From contig OY855903.1 of the NCBI GenBank assembly GCA_963693305.1, positions 52,041,150-52,105,149 of the forward strand: a DNA stretch of 64,000 nt, written 5' to 3'. The notes below the pieces were generated by a model, which was given only the letters and a program-made list of their open reading frames with translations, was not told the DNA's origin and ran no database searches. This document shows, piece by piece, positions 10,706 to 21,794 of this stretch. Positions within the stretch are counted from its first letter, which is position 1. Every line of letters begins with the position of its first letter. The DNA is from Meandrina meandrites. Its lineage: Eukaryota > Cnidaria > Anthozoa > Scleractinia > Meandrinidae. Position numbers and translations under genes: made by a program.

Positions 10706-10785
10706 TATGTCCCCAGAGCCCTTCGTTTCTCGTGCCAAGGCCCCAGCCGGCTAAGAGAAGCGAAAAGGGCTATGGGGACGAGAAT
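10706..10785. mobile_element. 80-bp MITE, TGTCCCCAGAGCCC family
   Basis: Left TGTCCCCAGAGCCCTTCG and right CGAAAAGGGCTATGGGGACG are inverted repeats around the core GTGCCAAGGCCCCAGCCGGC. It is very short and without coding capacity. Confidence 0.65.
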
Positions 10786-11551
10786 GTGTGTTCCCGTGCT
10801 TGATTCCATCACTGGATCCCAGTCCTACATGCTTCAGACACACAGCGGTCAAACGTAAAGTACTCGGCGCCAATTCTGGTTTTTCTTGCTTTGAAATTTG
10901 TGAGAGTTCGAAGAGTAATGCATTAAATTTTTCTTGGATTCCATAATATTACAGCAACTTAAAATAAAATCGGAAGCAAATCTTGCTACACCTGCACCTT
11001 GCAACTTTAGAAGCGGCAATTTCATTGGTTCTTGATAGTAGTCCCAATCTGATTGGTGTGACACACATACATCGCTACCTCACTGCATAGTACATCGCGA
11101 CGGCTAAGCGATATCAATTTTGTGACAAAAAAATAACTGAATACGGCAACAAAACTGCTGGATAACGGTTACAATGAAATGTTATTTTCTATGCGTGTTA
11201 TATCCGTGCTGGAATGTTTGGTTTTCAGCAAATGTCCTAACAGTAAAGAATATAAAAAATAATCCAGGCAGATTTTTGCATTTGTCAGCGTCAGTTTTGG
11301 CGGGAAATGCACAAGCACCATAAATTTGACCACTGTGTGATTAAGACATGGCTGTTTTAAATGTACCAATACTACCTTTCGGTCTAGGTGTGTGGACGTC
11401 TGACAATCAATTCTTTTCAAGTCAGTTGCACCGATTTCCTCTTCTTCTGTTGATCACGTGACTTATTCCCGCTCCAGTCTGCCGCTTTCCCCTTGTTCAG
11501 TCTCTGATCCAGTTTCTCGTCGGTCTCTTTGCAGTCGTTGATTTTATCCGA

Positions 11552-11770
11552 TTAAAATGCTGACCCAGGCTGCACAGAGGACTCTGATTCAGTTGATGAC
11601 CCAGGCTCCAGCTCGTCTTCTGATTCATTTGATGTCCCAGGCTCCAGCTCGTCTTCTGATTCATTTGATGTCCCAGGCTCCAGCTCGTCTTCATATATAT
11701 ACCACGGCTTCTGTTTCCAGTAATCCTCTGTTGGCCATTCATGTTCAGGTTTGAGGTTCCCATCCTCGTC
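11552..11770 (-). CDS. Acidic repetitive terminal exon, probable end of the NACHT-LRR gene
   Basis: Acceptor tttatgacag, phase 0, 72 codons then TAA at 11554-11552. It begins DEDGNLKPEHEWPTEDYW, followed by two and a half tandem 36-bp units encoding DELEPGTSNESE, and ends SSVQPGSAF. Other frames of the repeat also stay open but lack a good splice site. It is assigned to the NACHT-LRR gene because that gene's exon 5 ends in phase 0 at an LRR capping segment (ISSFQSSYR). From memory, a charged G-N-x-K-P-E-x-x-W-P segment is plausible directly after such a cap. It could instead terminate another, unseen gene. Confidence 0.5.
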   Translation of the reverse strand, partial: DEDGNLKPEHEWPTEDYWKQKPWYIYEDELEPGTSNESEDELEPGTSNESEDELEPGSSTESESSVQPGSAF

Positions 11771-12335
11771 CTGTCATAAATCACAAGACAATGCTAAACA
11801 CAATCCTCCCTATCAACACACACTGGGTAACAAAAGTTATGTTAGCTTAATGTAATCGTTTCTCACAGTTACTTATTTTGCAGAAAAATACTGTCCCTTC
11901 AACTCGCAATAAAATTTCTTTTCTATTAAAGCGCATTTTGCAAAAGGAAGATCGCTAATGAATACAGCCTTTGAAAAAAATACCTAAAGTTCAAAAATGT
12001 AAAAATCAGAAAAAAAATTTGAAACAGGTTTTTAAACAAATTCATTGTCTGCTATTTCACAACCTTTGATACTCAGCTTTCTGAAAGTGATCATCGGAAA
12101 TGGACTACAGTTTATCCCCTCAGGCAAAAATCATTTTAAATATGATCACGTTTTTACTTTTTTAATGAGTGAAAGGTGATTTCATGCCAAAAGCTCCGTG
12201 CTTTTAGTTAATAATAGTTGGCACACAATATACCGGCTTCAGTAAATCTTAGTTTTGCGCTTGTTTTGGCGAACATTTTGATGAAATGTGAAACGTGGCA
12301 GGACAGTATTTAAACCACTTAAAGACCGTACATAA

Positions 12336-12480
12336 CAGTGGCGGATCCAGACCTTCAGCTAAGGAGGGGGCCCGCTTTTAAAGGCTTGACTATGAATGTT
12401 GAATTCTGCGAAGATAATTTCGCTATTTGCGCTATTTCCGAAAAAATAAGGTGGGAGCCCGGGCCCCTCCCCAATAGTAA
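12336..12480 (+). repeat. Fragment with hAT-like end CAGTGGCGGATCCAG
   Basis: Begins CAGTGGCGGATCCAGACC, a sequence resembling the ends of many animal hAT MITEs, followed by a G/C-rich internal hairpin (GGGGGCCCGC / GAGCCCGGGCCCC). The opposite end was not found, so it is probably truncated. Confidence 0.3.
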
Positions 12481-12535
12481 AAGCAATAAAAGATCGTGGC
12501 ACCAGTCTAAGCTTGGTGGATTGCAGTAAATACAC

Positions 12536-12677
12536 CTTATTCGATGGTTTAACATATAATACGCGCGGATATTTTTGCGAGTTGCGTAGTATTTTTTCCG
12601 AGCCCTGAAGGGGCGAGGAAAAATACGAGCAATGAGCAAAATGTCCGCTAGTATTTTATGTTAAACCATCGAATAAG
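12536..12677. mobile_element. Foldback element, CCTTATTCGATGGTTTAACA ends
   Basis: Left CCTTATTCGATGGTTTAACA and right TGTTAAACCATCGAATAAGG are inverted repeats about 100 bp apart, with a second inner stem around AATACGCGCGGA / TCCGCTAGTATT. 142 bp, non-coding. Confidence 0.7.
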
Positions 12678-13843
12678 GGATTTATTATTCCACTTATAAA
12701 ATAAAGTTTGGTTCGGCCATTTTGTCGCTCCGCTTTCAGTCCGTAATTTTGCCCTGTTCTACACTGTAATAACGTGGCATATTTTGCGTGTTCTTTTGCC
12801 CAAATATGGTAAAATAGCGCAAAAGTGGAATAATAATAAATGATATTTACTTCAGCATCAGATTTTACCTTGTATCGCATTTTGAACAAAAAAACTTCTA
12901 ATATGGTTCGCTTGGAGTTGAGCACAGCACATTATTTGTACGGGGGTGGGTTGTGCAAGACATCACAGACTCCTCCATTGCCGAGATAAGTCTTATCTTC
13001 AATGATGTTATGGATCCGGTGCCACCACAGGCTTAGCTTATCTCGACAGCAGTTTTTAGACAATATATGGGCAACGAAATGACTTACTCGAACATGCTTA
13101 GTTTAATAAACTTTTGATTTGCCGGTCCGGTCCGTTTACTTTTGAAAGAGGTAAGATAAATTTGTTCTGGCTATTTCCAATCGCAATTAACATAGAACAA
13201 TAGTCAGACATAACCATAGCGCGTATAGGCGCCAAAAAGAGCAATCATTCTTACCGCAAATATTTTCACCGCCAGCCATCAGAAGAGGTCCAGAAGAAAC
13301 AACCGTGTATTATCTTGTTGTGATAATAATCAAAATCAAATTTAACTTTTATCCTTGATTTATTTTTGTTTTGTTTTTTTTTTTCATTTTCTTAGTATCC
13401 TCATTTTTTCATCCGCATTTTGCCATCCACATTTTACCGCCATCCGCCGCCATCCGGTCATCATTTTACAGAGACCCGTTGAAGCCGCATGAGAAACTTA
13501 ATTTTTTTAATTTTCAAAACAAGGTTCTTCTGACGTACACAAGTTCATTTTAAATGGTTTCCTTTTTGTTTGTTTAATTTTAATTAAGTTGAAGCCTCAT
13601 TCAAAATTTTACAAAATGAATGATTATAACAAGGTATAAAGTATACACTCTAGTTTGTCAAAACGTCTTTATAAGAACGTAAGAACTCGTAGCTTTTCCT
13701 CGAAATGTTCCCTTTTCACCTGAATTTATTTGCATCTAAAAATCCCAACGTTTCCACAATGTGGTTTGCATTGAAATGGTGTTTAATTTTGCACTGCTGC
13801 CGTTTTGAACTGCTTTTGGCTAACACTGACAAGGTACTGTCTA

Positions 13844-13999
13844 TTAGAGCGGTTTTACTTAACCTGTGAAATAGTAACTAAACTTTTAGATAGTATTACA
13901 CACCAATTCCATTGTTTTCTGTCTTTTCTTTTGTTTAGTTTTGACTATTACGCACTAATTGTTACATGTTGTTTCACAGGTCGAGTAAAACCACTCTAA
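13844..13999. mobile_element. MITE with TTAGAG(C/T)G terminal repeats, best copy
   Basis: Left TTAGAGCGGTTTTACTTAAC then CTGTGAAA; right TTTCACAGGTCGAGTAAAAC then CACTCTAA. 156 bp. Siblings at 7102-7245 and 4138-4262. Located in the last intron of the NACHT-LRR gene. Confidence 0.75.
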
Positions 14000-14210
14000 T
14001 CATCACTGGTGAATTGTTGTCAACAATGAATCGAAGTGGAAAATACAAGCAGAAGCGAATACAAACTTAACTGTATCACACGCATCTGTATTTCGTTACA
14101 AAACAGTTTTACACGATTATGGGAAAGTAAATAAAATTCACTTGAGAAGCTGAATAACTCTCCCTCGCGAAATGTTGTTTCTAGATGAACATACTGCATG
14201 CAACGGAGTA

Positions 14211-15064
14211 CAGTGGAACCCCGCTCTACGGACACCCGCTTAATACGGACACCCCGGTATTACGGACAGTTTCGTTGGTCCCGACGAAAACCTCATACAT
14301 TTCCTCTTAAATTAACCCGCTTAATACGGACACCCGTTAATACGGACAACGGACACTTTTCCGTGTCCCGAGTGACAAACTCTTATACATTGTCAACCCC
14401 GCTTTACGGACACTATTTATCTGTGCACTGTGAATTTTCATTGTCGCGATTATTTGCTAACTTGAAGACATTGGACCCTGGTTAAATAATGACAGAATTC
14501 GAAGAGTTAAACCATTTTAGTACAAAGAGAAGCTTTACAGCGTGACTTCTGGTGTTTGACCCTTTCACTTTCTTTGCCTTTTGCTGCAGCTATCGCTTGT
14601 GTCGCAAGCTTAAAGCTTCTGTGCAAAGTGAAGTTACCGACTTTTTCAAATGGGTTGGTAGAGTTTAAGAACGGTTACGAGTTTCAGTTACAAAGGAAAC
14701 TTTATAGAAAACGTTCTGTTGCTGTTGAAATGTGTTTTATTTCTTGTATATAGTAAAGTTGCGACATTGTCAAATAATTCCACTGTTGAGTTTATTAAAG
14801 TTTACAGTAGTTCGAGTGTATGACTAGATCGTAAGGTTTTCGTAAAAACTATTAATTTTCGCCAGAGAGTTCACAGTTTGCATTTGTTACAGTTACAGTA
14901 CAATTAAACGTTTTTTTTTTGCCCTAAAAACGTTTGCCTTCGTCTTTGCGTCGAGAAAACATGTATCCGTGACTTTTCTCTGAGACCCCGCTTAATACGG
15001 ACACCCCGTTAATACGGACAATTTGGCCTGTCCCCTTGGTGTCCGTATTAACGGGGTTCCACTG
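14211..15064. mobile_element. Non-autonomous pogo/Tigger-like DNA element
   Basis: Left end CAGTGGAACCCCGCTCTACG, right end ATTAACGGGGTTCCACTG, flanked on both sides by TA (14209-14210 and 15065-15066). Subterminal repeats of TTAATACGGACACCC occur five or more times at both ends. CAG..CTG termini, a TA target and ACGGACA subterminal repeats are typical of pogo/Tigger elements in the Tc1/mariner superfamily. 854 bp, no transposase frame, so it needs help in trans. Confidence 0.8.
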
Positions 15065-15070
15065 TATTAA

Positions 15071-15999
15071 GAACACTTCTCTGAGAAAGTGAAGCAAAGT
15101 TGGAAATGAAAATTTTTAACCCCCCTTCATTTTTTGTGTGGAGGTAGGTTACCTCGGGGAATGAACAAAAACGAGCATATTTTGATTGGCAGATGTATTG
15201 TTGTCATGGTAACCGCACTTGGTCACGCAAGCCTCAGGTTCATGTTTTGAGCTAAAATTTCACTCTCAAAAAGTAAAAATATACGAGCCTAGTTCTCGGG
15301 TGAATGTAAACCAAATCAAACGAAATTCCAACAGAATGTAGAGTTATTCTTCTAGTTTATAAATATCATTATAAAAATATTTTGCAGTTTATTAACATGG
15401 AGAAAATTGGCCCTTTATCATAATGCCTGTCGGCCATTTTGACCAGCGGGGAAATCAAGCACAACCAATTTCGCAATATTTCCCAAAGTACTCATTTTCT
15501 TGAAACCAAATTAGCAGCAAAGCTAAAGCGGATATTGTAGTTTCTAAATATCATAATATCTTTTTGGGGAAAGTTATATTTTGACCATGGGCGTTCATGC
15601 CATACAAGGCAAATTGCAAAAAAATGCAACATTGGCCATTTTGAAGGCCGCACTACTTGGCCTTAAATGGTTTAAGAGGGATGAAATCAGCTTAAAAATA
15701 AATTTCTATCACCTGGTCTGTTACGTAAATGTGATTAATGAGGTTCTGGCTCGCGAATTTGGTGAAATCTAAATTAATACAAAAGCCTACCTTGCAAGTT
15801 TTGACAATTTCTTCAAGTCGATTTGTCGTGAGAATCTCGCCTTCGCTCCCTCCATTTTCTTGACCAAATTAAGCACAGACACTAGCAATAAGGCCAAATC
15901 GAACACTTTGCCACATCGAAATCTATTTTCTTGCGTTTCAGACCACAAATGATGATACATTCATCCGCATGTTATTGATAACGCCACAATTCGCCATGC
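15071..15999 (+). repeat. Left terminal inverted repeat of the 10.6-kb transposon
   Basis: It matches the reverse complement of 24747-25663, almost perfectly in the outer 800 bases and with increasing divergence toward the inner end (from about 15860). A 63-codon open frame at 15581-15772 has its twin at 24962-25153; both are part of the repeat and not evidence of a gene. Confidence 0.85.
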
Positions 16000-16010
16000 C
16001 AAAACACATC

Positions 16011-17009
16011 CGTAATTAATACTTGTGATTTCTACCGTCGAGTACCAAACCACTTTAGTGCAATTCATCCTGAAAGCTAGATAAATACATAAAGATCACT
16101 GTATTAAGCAAATGCATGCCAGTGAACGATGCAGAGTTATGTGTCTCGCGTTCGATACCGGTTAAAAGTTAATAAACGAACGCACCGGAAGTTCACGCGA
16201 TGGGACTGCTGACCGGATGGAACACACATACAAATGGTGTAGCGCCAGATATAGATTTTTTTTTTTCAGGATTAAGAGGATATGTCGTGGTTCTTTTGGT
16301 TATGGAATTTGCTTTTCGACCTTGCCTGCTATTAAAGGATGGTATTACAGTGACAAAATAGCAACAAAAATGTAACTACTTGATACATTCGTACCACAGA
16401 AATTGAACTTTATTTTACCAGCGATTTTTTGGCAGGCGCACTGCAAGTGTACTTGAATGCAATGGCGTAAACATCGGTCAGAAACAGGCAGATTTCGCAA
16501 CAAAGTCCTTGTCCTTGTTAAAGGCTACGCCATTACATGCTGTCAAGTAAATCCCAAACAATAATAATAATAATATATAAAACCTTGTCTCCTAAGTAGG
16601 TCTAAGTACTTTGTAGGACTCACTGGAAAATAAACTTAATCAATGTTACGGCTGCCACTCATATCTGATTGCAATGTTTAGATATTTATTTAAACTCAAC
16701 GAATGGGGAGAACGAGTCTGGTCTTAATCGCCGGTGGGTATAACGCCCGGGTAGGTACTCTGCAAATTATTATAAGACCAGTATATACTGTTTATCAAAG
16801 CTTTCTTTGTTTACCAAATTCTTTTTCATTATACATCACAGCTCGTTGATTACTATACCCTAGTGCCTGAAAATTACATCCTATATTGCTTATACGGTTC
16901 AGAGTATCCCCAGGGGCTTTGAACTAAATAGAATATTCACTGCAAGTAACAAACCCAAAACGCTAGGAGAAATCTTGCCACCACTGTGTTGTAAGCGTAT
17001 GAACACACT
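16011..17009. other. 3' flank of the transposase gene inside the transposon
   Basis: No gene seen. A minus-strand AATAAA (near 16685) could serve as poly(A) signal for the transposase transcript. A short (AAT)n run lies at 16560-16576. Confidence 0.4.
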
Positions 17010-17936
17010 CTACTGGCCATGAAGGCCGCCTGTATGCAAAGCACATGGCCTCGCTGATATGAAGCTGAAAAGCGCGTTGACGTATGGCTCTTTCTTTCTG
17101 CCTCCCAACAGGCCCTGAATGTCGTACTTGCGGCATATGCTCTTGAGGTTCGGTAGTGTTAGCTTAGCACGAAGTTGAGCTTTATTCATGCAACACAAGG
17201 CCATCTTCTTGTAGGTGAAACAAAAGCTGTCCTCGGACACAGATTGCTCTTCTCCTTGCAATGTTGCTAACGTAGCCGATATTTCTTTAGCCACCTCATG
17301 AATCGTTTCTGCCCTCTCCTCGTTCTCTAGCTCTGCCTCTGAGACATTCTTTCGCTTGGCAGCCATACGCGAGAAGTATGAGGTAATCTGTGTTGGGGTT
17401 AAGAATTCGTCAACGGCAAATAACCGTTTACCATCCTCTCCACGAGCTCGCCTCATCAGCCTGGCCACATCTTCACCGCTGCTCTTTTTTCCAGTTTGTT
17501 CCCCAAGGTTGAACTTGGCATCCAGAAAATTTTTCTGCTTCTGGCTGAAGCGCACTTTTTTTGCACTGGATTTGAGTGCCCATCCCATTTGGCATTTGTC
17601 TGAAGCACGATGAGTCGCTGCAGGGCCATTGACTGGTAAGCTTTGTTGCTTCTTAGTTTGCCCCTCTTGGAGATTTTTAGCGTAGCTAATCTTGGCTCGA
17701 TCTTGGAGAGTTATCCTCTCGAGAGATCTTGTGTGTGCACCAAACTCACAATGACGCTCCAACGCTGAATACCTAATGAACGTCTTTGTACAGCTTTGCT
17801 CGGGACATGTGAACATTCTGGTCGTTTGACAGGTCTCAGCTCCTTCGCTACTCAGGTCTGTACTTCCTTCAGACAAAATGGAGTCACTCGGATCATCATC
17901 GGCCGTGTCACTGTTTCGATCATCAACACACACGGG
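17010..17936 (-). CDS. Transposase-like protein, last exon (C2H2 finger)
   Basis: Acceptor cgtatacag, phase 0, 308 codons and stop. After an acidic stretch (DDRNSDTADDDPSDS) comes a C2H2 zinc finger, CPEQSC, a 12-residue spacer, then H and H five apart (residues about 50-75 of the exon). A central basic region includes KKVRFSQKQKNFLDAKFN and a helix with FLTPTQITSYFSRMAAKR. A C-terminal segment (LPNLKSICRKYDIQGLLGG) resembles a SAP-type helix-turn-helix. These parts are likely for DNA or chromatin binding. I recall similar C2H2-plus-this-tail proteins as common uncharacterised proteins of corals and molluscs. Confidence 0.75.
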   Translation of the reverse strand, partial: PVCVDDRNSDTADDDPSDSILSEGSTDLSSEGAETCQTTRMFTCPEQSCTKTFIRYSALERHCEFGAHTRSLERITLQDRAKISYAKNLQEGQTKKQQSLPVNGPAATHRASDKCQMGWALKSSAKKVRFSQKQKNFLDAKFNLGEQTGKKSSGEDVARLMRRARGEDGKRLFAVDEFLTPTQITSYFSRMAAKRKNVSEAELENEERAETIHEVAKEISATLATLQGEEQSVSEDSFCFTYKKMALCCMNKAQLRAKLTLPNLKSICRKYDIQGLLGGRKKEPYVNALFSFISARPCALHTGGLHGQ

Positions 17937-18020
17937 CTGTATACGAAGAAACAAAAATAATTTTCAACGAGATTGTTTGATGTCATTATGTGATAATCAT
18001 ATTGCTACGTTGTTGTTTAC

Positions 18021-18106
18021 CTTTTGAGCCCTTTGAAAAACCTCTACGAAGTCCACAAGACCAAAGTTTTCAGATTCTTCCTCAAGCCAGGCGAAGTCAG
18101 TGTTAC
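18021..18106 (-). CDS. Transposase-like protein, small exon
   Basis: 86 nt between acceptor agttccag and donor AAAAG|gtaaac, entering in phase 1 and leaving in phase 0. It encodes NTDFAWLEEESENFGLV then DFVEVFQRAQK, an acidic linker. It is needed to join the neighbouring exons: without it their phases conflict, with it they agree, which is good evidence that it is real. Confidence 0.7.
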
Positions 18107-18202
18107 CTGGAACTATCCGACGAAAAGATTATTTTAGCCATGAGTCTTGGAGTGGAAGGGGGAGTCGGGGAGGGGGCGGTGGGCACAAAGATGGTATGAT
18201 AT

Positions 18203-18309
18203 TTAACAATTATCCCGCCAAATCGCCGGATACTCAGCCGACGAGGCCGTAGGCCGAGTTGACTAAATTAAGGCAATATTCCGCAAGATTGAGCAGGATA
18301 ATTGTTTTA
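18203..18309. repeat. Foldback repeat, TTAACAATTAT / ATAATTGTTTTA family
   Basis: Starts TTAACAATTATCCCGCCAAA and ends GCAGGATAATTGTTTTA, with the central CCGACGAGGCCGTAGGCCGA also seen (as GAGGCCGCAGGCCGA) at 2511-2621. It lies in an intron of the transposase gene. Confidence 0.55.
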
Positions 18310-18650
18310 TTATTCAACAAATTGTCAACAGAACATATTCTGTAGCGAGAAAAACTTTGGTTGCAACATTTCGGACGAATCTTGGCAGCCTACGTATATC
18401 GCAGGAATTTGTTGAATGGTGAAATATGACGTCAATGAAAGGTTAGGTTGAAAAAATGCCTAATTTAGTGTGAGCCATCATATGTCAAGTAAGACGTAAC
18501 TTCTCGCCAAAATGACGTTATATTGTAAAAAAATACCATATGGCAATATACAGTTTTCGCGTGTGAGTTGCGCGGAGGTGAATAGCAAAGGATATCCCAT
18601 GTTTGAGTAGCCAATCAGCGCGCGCCGACAATGCTATCCACTGTTTTAGT

Positions 18651-18722
18651 TAACAATTATTCACCGAAGTGGAGGTAAATATCCACCAGTTTCACCGACA
18701 CTGAGGTGAATAATTGTTTTAG
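18651..18722. repeat. Foldback repeat, short AACAATTATTCACC copy
   Basis: TAACAATTATTCACCGAAGT pairs with CTGAGGTGAATAATTGTTTT; loop about 30 bases. Same terminal sequence as 53671-53771. Confidence 0.5.
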
Positions 18723-18901
18723 TATATACCACACAAGTTGAATAACTAACGGGCCAAAACATTACTATCGGTACCGAAAGCGACGCGCGAAGTCATTTTG
18801 TTTCCCTTCGGCTGCTTGGAGGTGAATAGTACTTTGCTAATCACCTCCGAGTTATTCAATCAGCGCGCGCGGAAAGCACTATTCACTTGTGTGGTATATA
18901 C
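18722..18901. mobile_element. Foldback element with GTATATACCACACAAG ends
   Basis: GTATATACCACACAAGT at the left pairs with ACTTGTGTGGTATATAC at the right, 180 bp apart, with inner inverted copies of GAATAGT and CACCTC/GAGGTG. It directly abuts the foldback at 18651-18722. Confidence 0.6.
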
Positions 18902-18943
18902 TAATATATACTAATTAACATTATCATTTCAAGAATCAAATAC

Positions 18944-19799
18944 CTGATTCAAACGAACTCCACGGGAAGAACCTTCCAGGTCCTAAATCGTAAGCACGAA
19001 AAGCTGTAAATGCATCACCAGTGAATTGAAAGTTGTTGAGTCGGCTGATACTGTCCAATTTGAAGGTTTTTGAGCTCTTGTTCTGTACACCCATGACAGT
19101 GACACGAACACCTGGGACGCCTCCTCTCGATTCTATGGCTTGTTTGAGTTCCCCGACATTCGTATCCGAGCAACCTTCATTAACATAACTTTTAACATGC
19201 GCCTTTATTTGGGCCGCCTTCCTATCACATGAGCCCTTTCCGCCTTGCGGGTCACTAAAATCTACATGGTTAATTTGAATGCCACTTCTTTTCGACAAGA
19301 TATTCACTGACAGTATGGTTTCTGCCGAATGATAGCATCCGGCGTTGTCTTGGCGGAAAACCGAGCTGACAATCTCCAGGTGTTGCTTCGTTAAAGATCG
19401 AAGCACATGGTCCATGATTAAGACGACCGCAGTGGAATCTTGAAGACCAGATTGCAAAACGTGTATAAACGTCTGGGACTCAAGCTTACCACCGGCATTC
19501 CTAAGGCACACTGATACATGCCAAGATATTCCGCGCTTGCCAAAAAATTCGCTCTGGGCTTCGCGGTACTGGGCAGGTAAGAACTTCATCGCAAAATCTT
19601 GCACAATCAGGACACGTGTCGGGTCTAATGATTCTAGCACCTCCAGTCGGGCACGATCTTGATTTATGCTTCTGAGCTGGTGAGCCTTCCATGCTGTTAT
19701 GGCCTCGCTGGCTTTCTGAACAAGGAAGACCGCCTCATCTTTATCGTCTTCATTTTCAAAATCACCTACATCCACTTCGGATTTAACATCTGCAATAAC
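18944..19799 (-). CDS. Transposase-like protein, catalytic-core exon
   Basis: 856 nt, acceptor cttcctag, donor TCAG|gtattt, phase 0 to phase 1, 285 codons. It begins VIADVKSEVDVGDFENE. Motifs in order: VLIVQDFAMKFLP (about 70), FFGKRGISWHVSVCLRN (about 95), VVLIMDHVL (about 130), VFRQDNAGCYHS (about 155) and DFSDPQGGKGSCDRKAA (about 190). The spaced aspartates in hydrophobic strands (VQD, RQD, CDR) look like an RNase-H-fold DDE/DDD transposase core; this is inferred from pattern, not from a named family. A tryptophan-rich end (FPWSSFES) closes the exon. Confidence 0.75.
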
Positions 19800-19857
19800 C
19801 TAGGAAGATGACCGTGCCAAGAAATTAATTAAAATGAATAACCACGTACGATTTTTC

Positions 19858-19959
<102 letters not shown>

Positions 19960-20112
19960 GTTTGTTTATAATAATAAATCGCCAAACTTTTCAAGTCTAC
20001 CCGTAATGGTGCTTTTCAATATAAATTAAAAAGCTAAAAGTTTAAAAAACATTGGGGTCTATTGGCAAGTATTTTCTAAAAAAGCAAATGACAATAAACG
20101 CACCTTATTTAA

Positions 20113-21588
20113 GGTGTCTCTCTACAGTTTTTTCTGGACCATACCAAACATTTTCATTTGGCCGGTTAGCAAACTTCCCGGAGTCGAATCAATGTGAAAT
20201 TTACACCAGATATTGGAACTGGATTGAAGTTTGACATAATATATTTTTTAGGAAAATCGATATTTCCATGGTAACGATAAACAGAAAAACTAGATATCAG
20301 TTAAACTTGAATTCTACGCGAATACGATTTGACGTAGAAAAACTAACACCAGTATCTGAAACTATGGTGTACTGCACATCAAATATGCAAGAATAAAAAA
20401 AATCTGTATGTTTGATTTCGAATAAATCGAAAATATATTTCAAACCATGCTTTTTGCATTATAATGACAAACGGACCGATTTGAAGACACTGCATTGATT
20501 AAATTATTTCGAAATAACACCCAAATGTGTATTTAACTTATCTTTCGTCGCCGTGAAAGTTTTGTTGATTTTCGTGATCGCGATCCCGAGAATTGGATTT
20601 TTTCATACGGTCACTACCAATGTAATTTTTGGTAAATTTTCTACTTTTAGCGCTTTTTCGAAAATCTCCAAAACGGCTCCAACGATTTTTTTAAAACTTT
20701 CACAACGCAAACTTGATAATGCAAAGAATTTAATTCCAAAGTTTTATTAACGTTGATTTACTGGAACACGTCCAAATTTATCCTTAAAGAAGGCGCTCGA
20801 ACCGACGAAAAAGTTGCGTTACAAATTCAGCTTTCGCAATTTATGCTAAAATATTCAAATCAATGTTTTCTACATTCCATCATGATGAATACAGTTCGTT
20901 GCTATTGTTTTCAATATTGTGTTTTTTGGACGTGTTCCAGTAAATCAACGTTAATAAAACTTTGGAATTAAATTCTTTGCATTATCAAGCCTGTGTTGCG
21001 AAAGTTTTAAAAAAATCGCTGGAGCCGTTTTGGACATTTTCGAAAAAGCGCTAAAAGTAGAAAATTTACCAAAAATTACATTGGTAGTGACCGTATGAAA
21101 ATATCCAATTCTCGTTATCGCGATAACGAAAATCAACAAAACTTTCACGGCGACGAAAGATAAGTTAAATACACATTTTGGTGTTATTTCGAAGTAATTT
21201 CATCAAAGCAGTGTCCGCGTCTCGGTCCGTTTATCATTATAATGCAAAAATCATGGTTTGAAATATATTTTCGATTTATTCGAAATCAAACATACAGAAT
21301 TTTTTTATTCTTGCATATTTGATGTGCAGTACACCATAGTTTCAGATACTGGTGTTAGTTTTTTTACGTCAAATCTTATTCGCGTAGAATTCAAGTTTAA
21401 CTGATATCTTGTTTTTCTGTTTTTCGTTGCCATGGAAATATCGATTTTCCTAAAAAATATTTCATATCAAACTGCAATCCAATTCCAATATCTGGTGTAA
21501 ATTTCACATCGATCCGAGTCCGGGAAGTTTGTTAAACGGCCAAATAAAAATGTTTGGTATGATCCAGAAAAAACTGTAGAGAGACACC
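20113..21588. mobile_element. 1,476-bp foldback element nested in the transposase gene, TTAA target duplication
   Basis: Two arms of about 660 bp are near-perfect reverse complements (left starts GGTGTCTCTCTACAGTTTTT, right ends AACTGTAGAGAGACACC) around a unique spacer of roughly 155 bp. TTAA flanks it at 20109-20112 and 21589-21592. No coding potential beyond mirror-image small frames. It has landed inside the 3' end of a transposase exon, separating its last codons and splice donor from the rest. Confidence 0.85.
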
Positions 21589-21592
21589 TTAA

Positions 21593-21721
21593 CTGTGAGC
21601 ACCTGTCGCACATTTGGTTGTGCTCGTGGTTGCATCGCTCTTTATAATGGCAGTCTTTACCATCACTCAGTGAAAACTTAATGCAATGATCTGCGACTGA
21701 GCTCTCTGTTGACACGTGGAC
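21593..21721 (-). pseudogene. Transposase-like protein, exon interrupted by foldback element
   Basis: Acceptor attttccag, phase 0; 43 codons starting VHVSTESSVADHCIKF and ending in a Cys/His cluster (C-x5-C-x4-H-type, ERCNHEHNQMCDRCSQ). The exon then runs into TTAA and the inserted element. The remaining codons and a donor (AATAAG|gtgcgt) lie on the far side at 20104-20108. With the insertion in place, only a cryptic donor in the element end (TTAAG|gtgtct) is available, and it would put the next exon out of frame. This copy of the transposase is therefore probably inactive. Confidence 0.7.
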
Positions 21722-21794
21722 CTGGAAAATCGGAACGTTTAGATGTTACCACAAAAAAAAGGCTGAAAATACCAAAAAAAAAACCACACCCTAC

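Noticed and set aside
12950..13280. Minus-strand open segment (RDKLSLWWHRIHNIIED) with a possible tiny first exon MAGGENIC|gtaaga at 13255-13279
   Set aside because: The peptide looks protein-like, but the only acceptor in front lacks a pyrimidine tract, phases do not join convincingly, and I recognise no family. It lies inside the last intron of the receptor model.
15581..15772. 63-codon ORF and its twin at 24962-25153
   Set aside because: Identical because both lie in the transposon's inverted repeats; no sign of independent coding.
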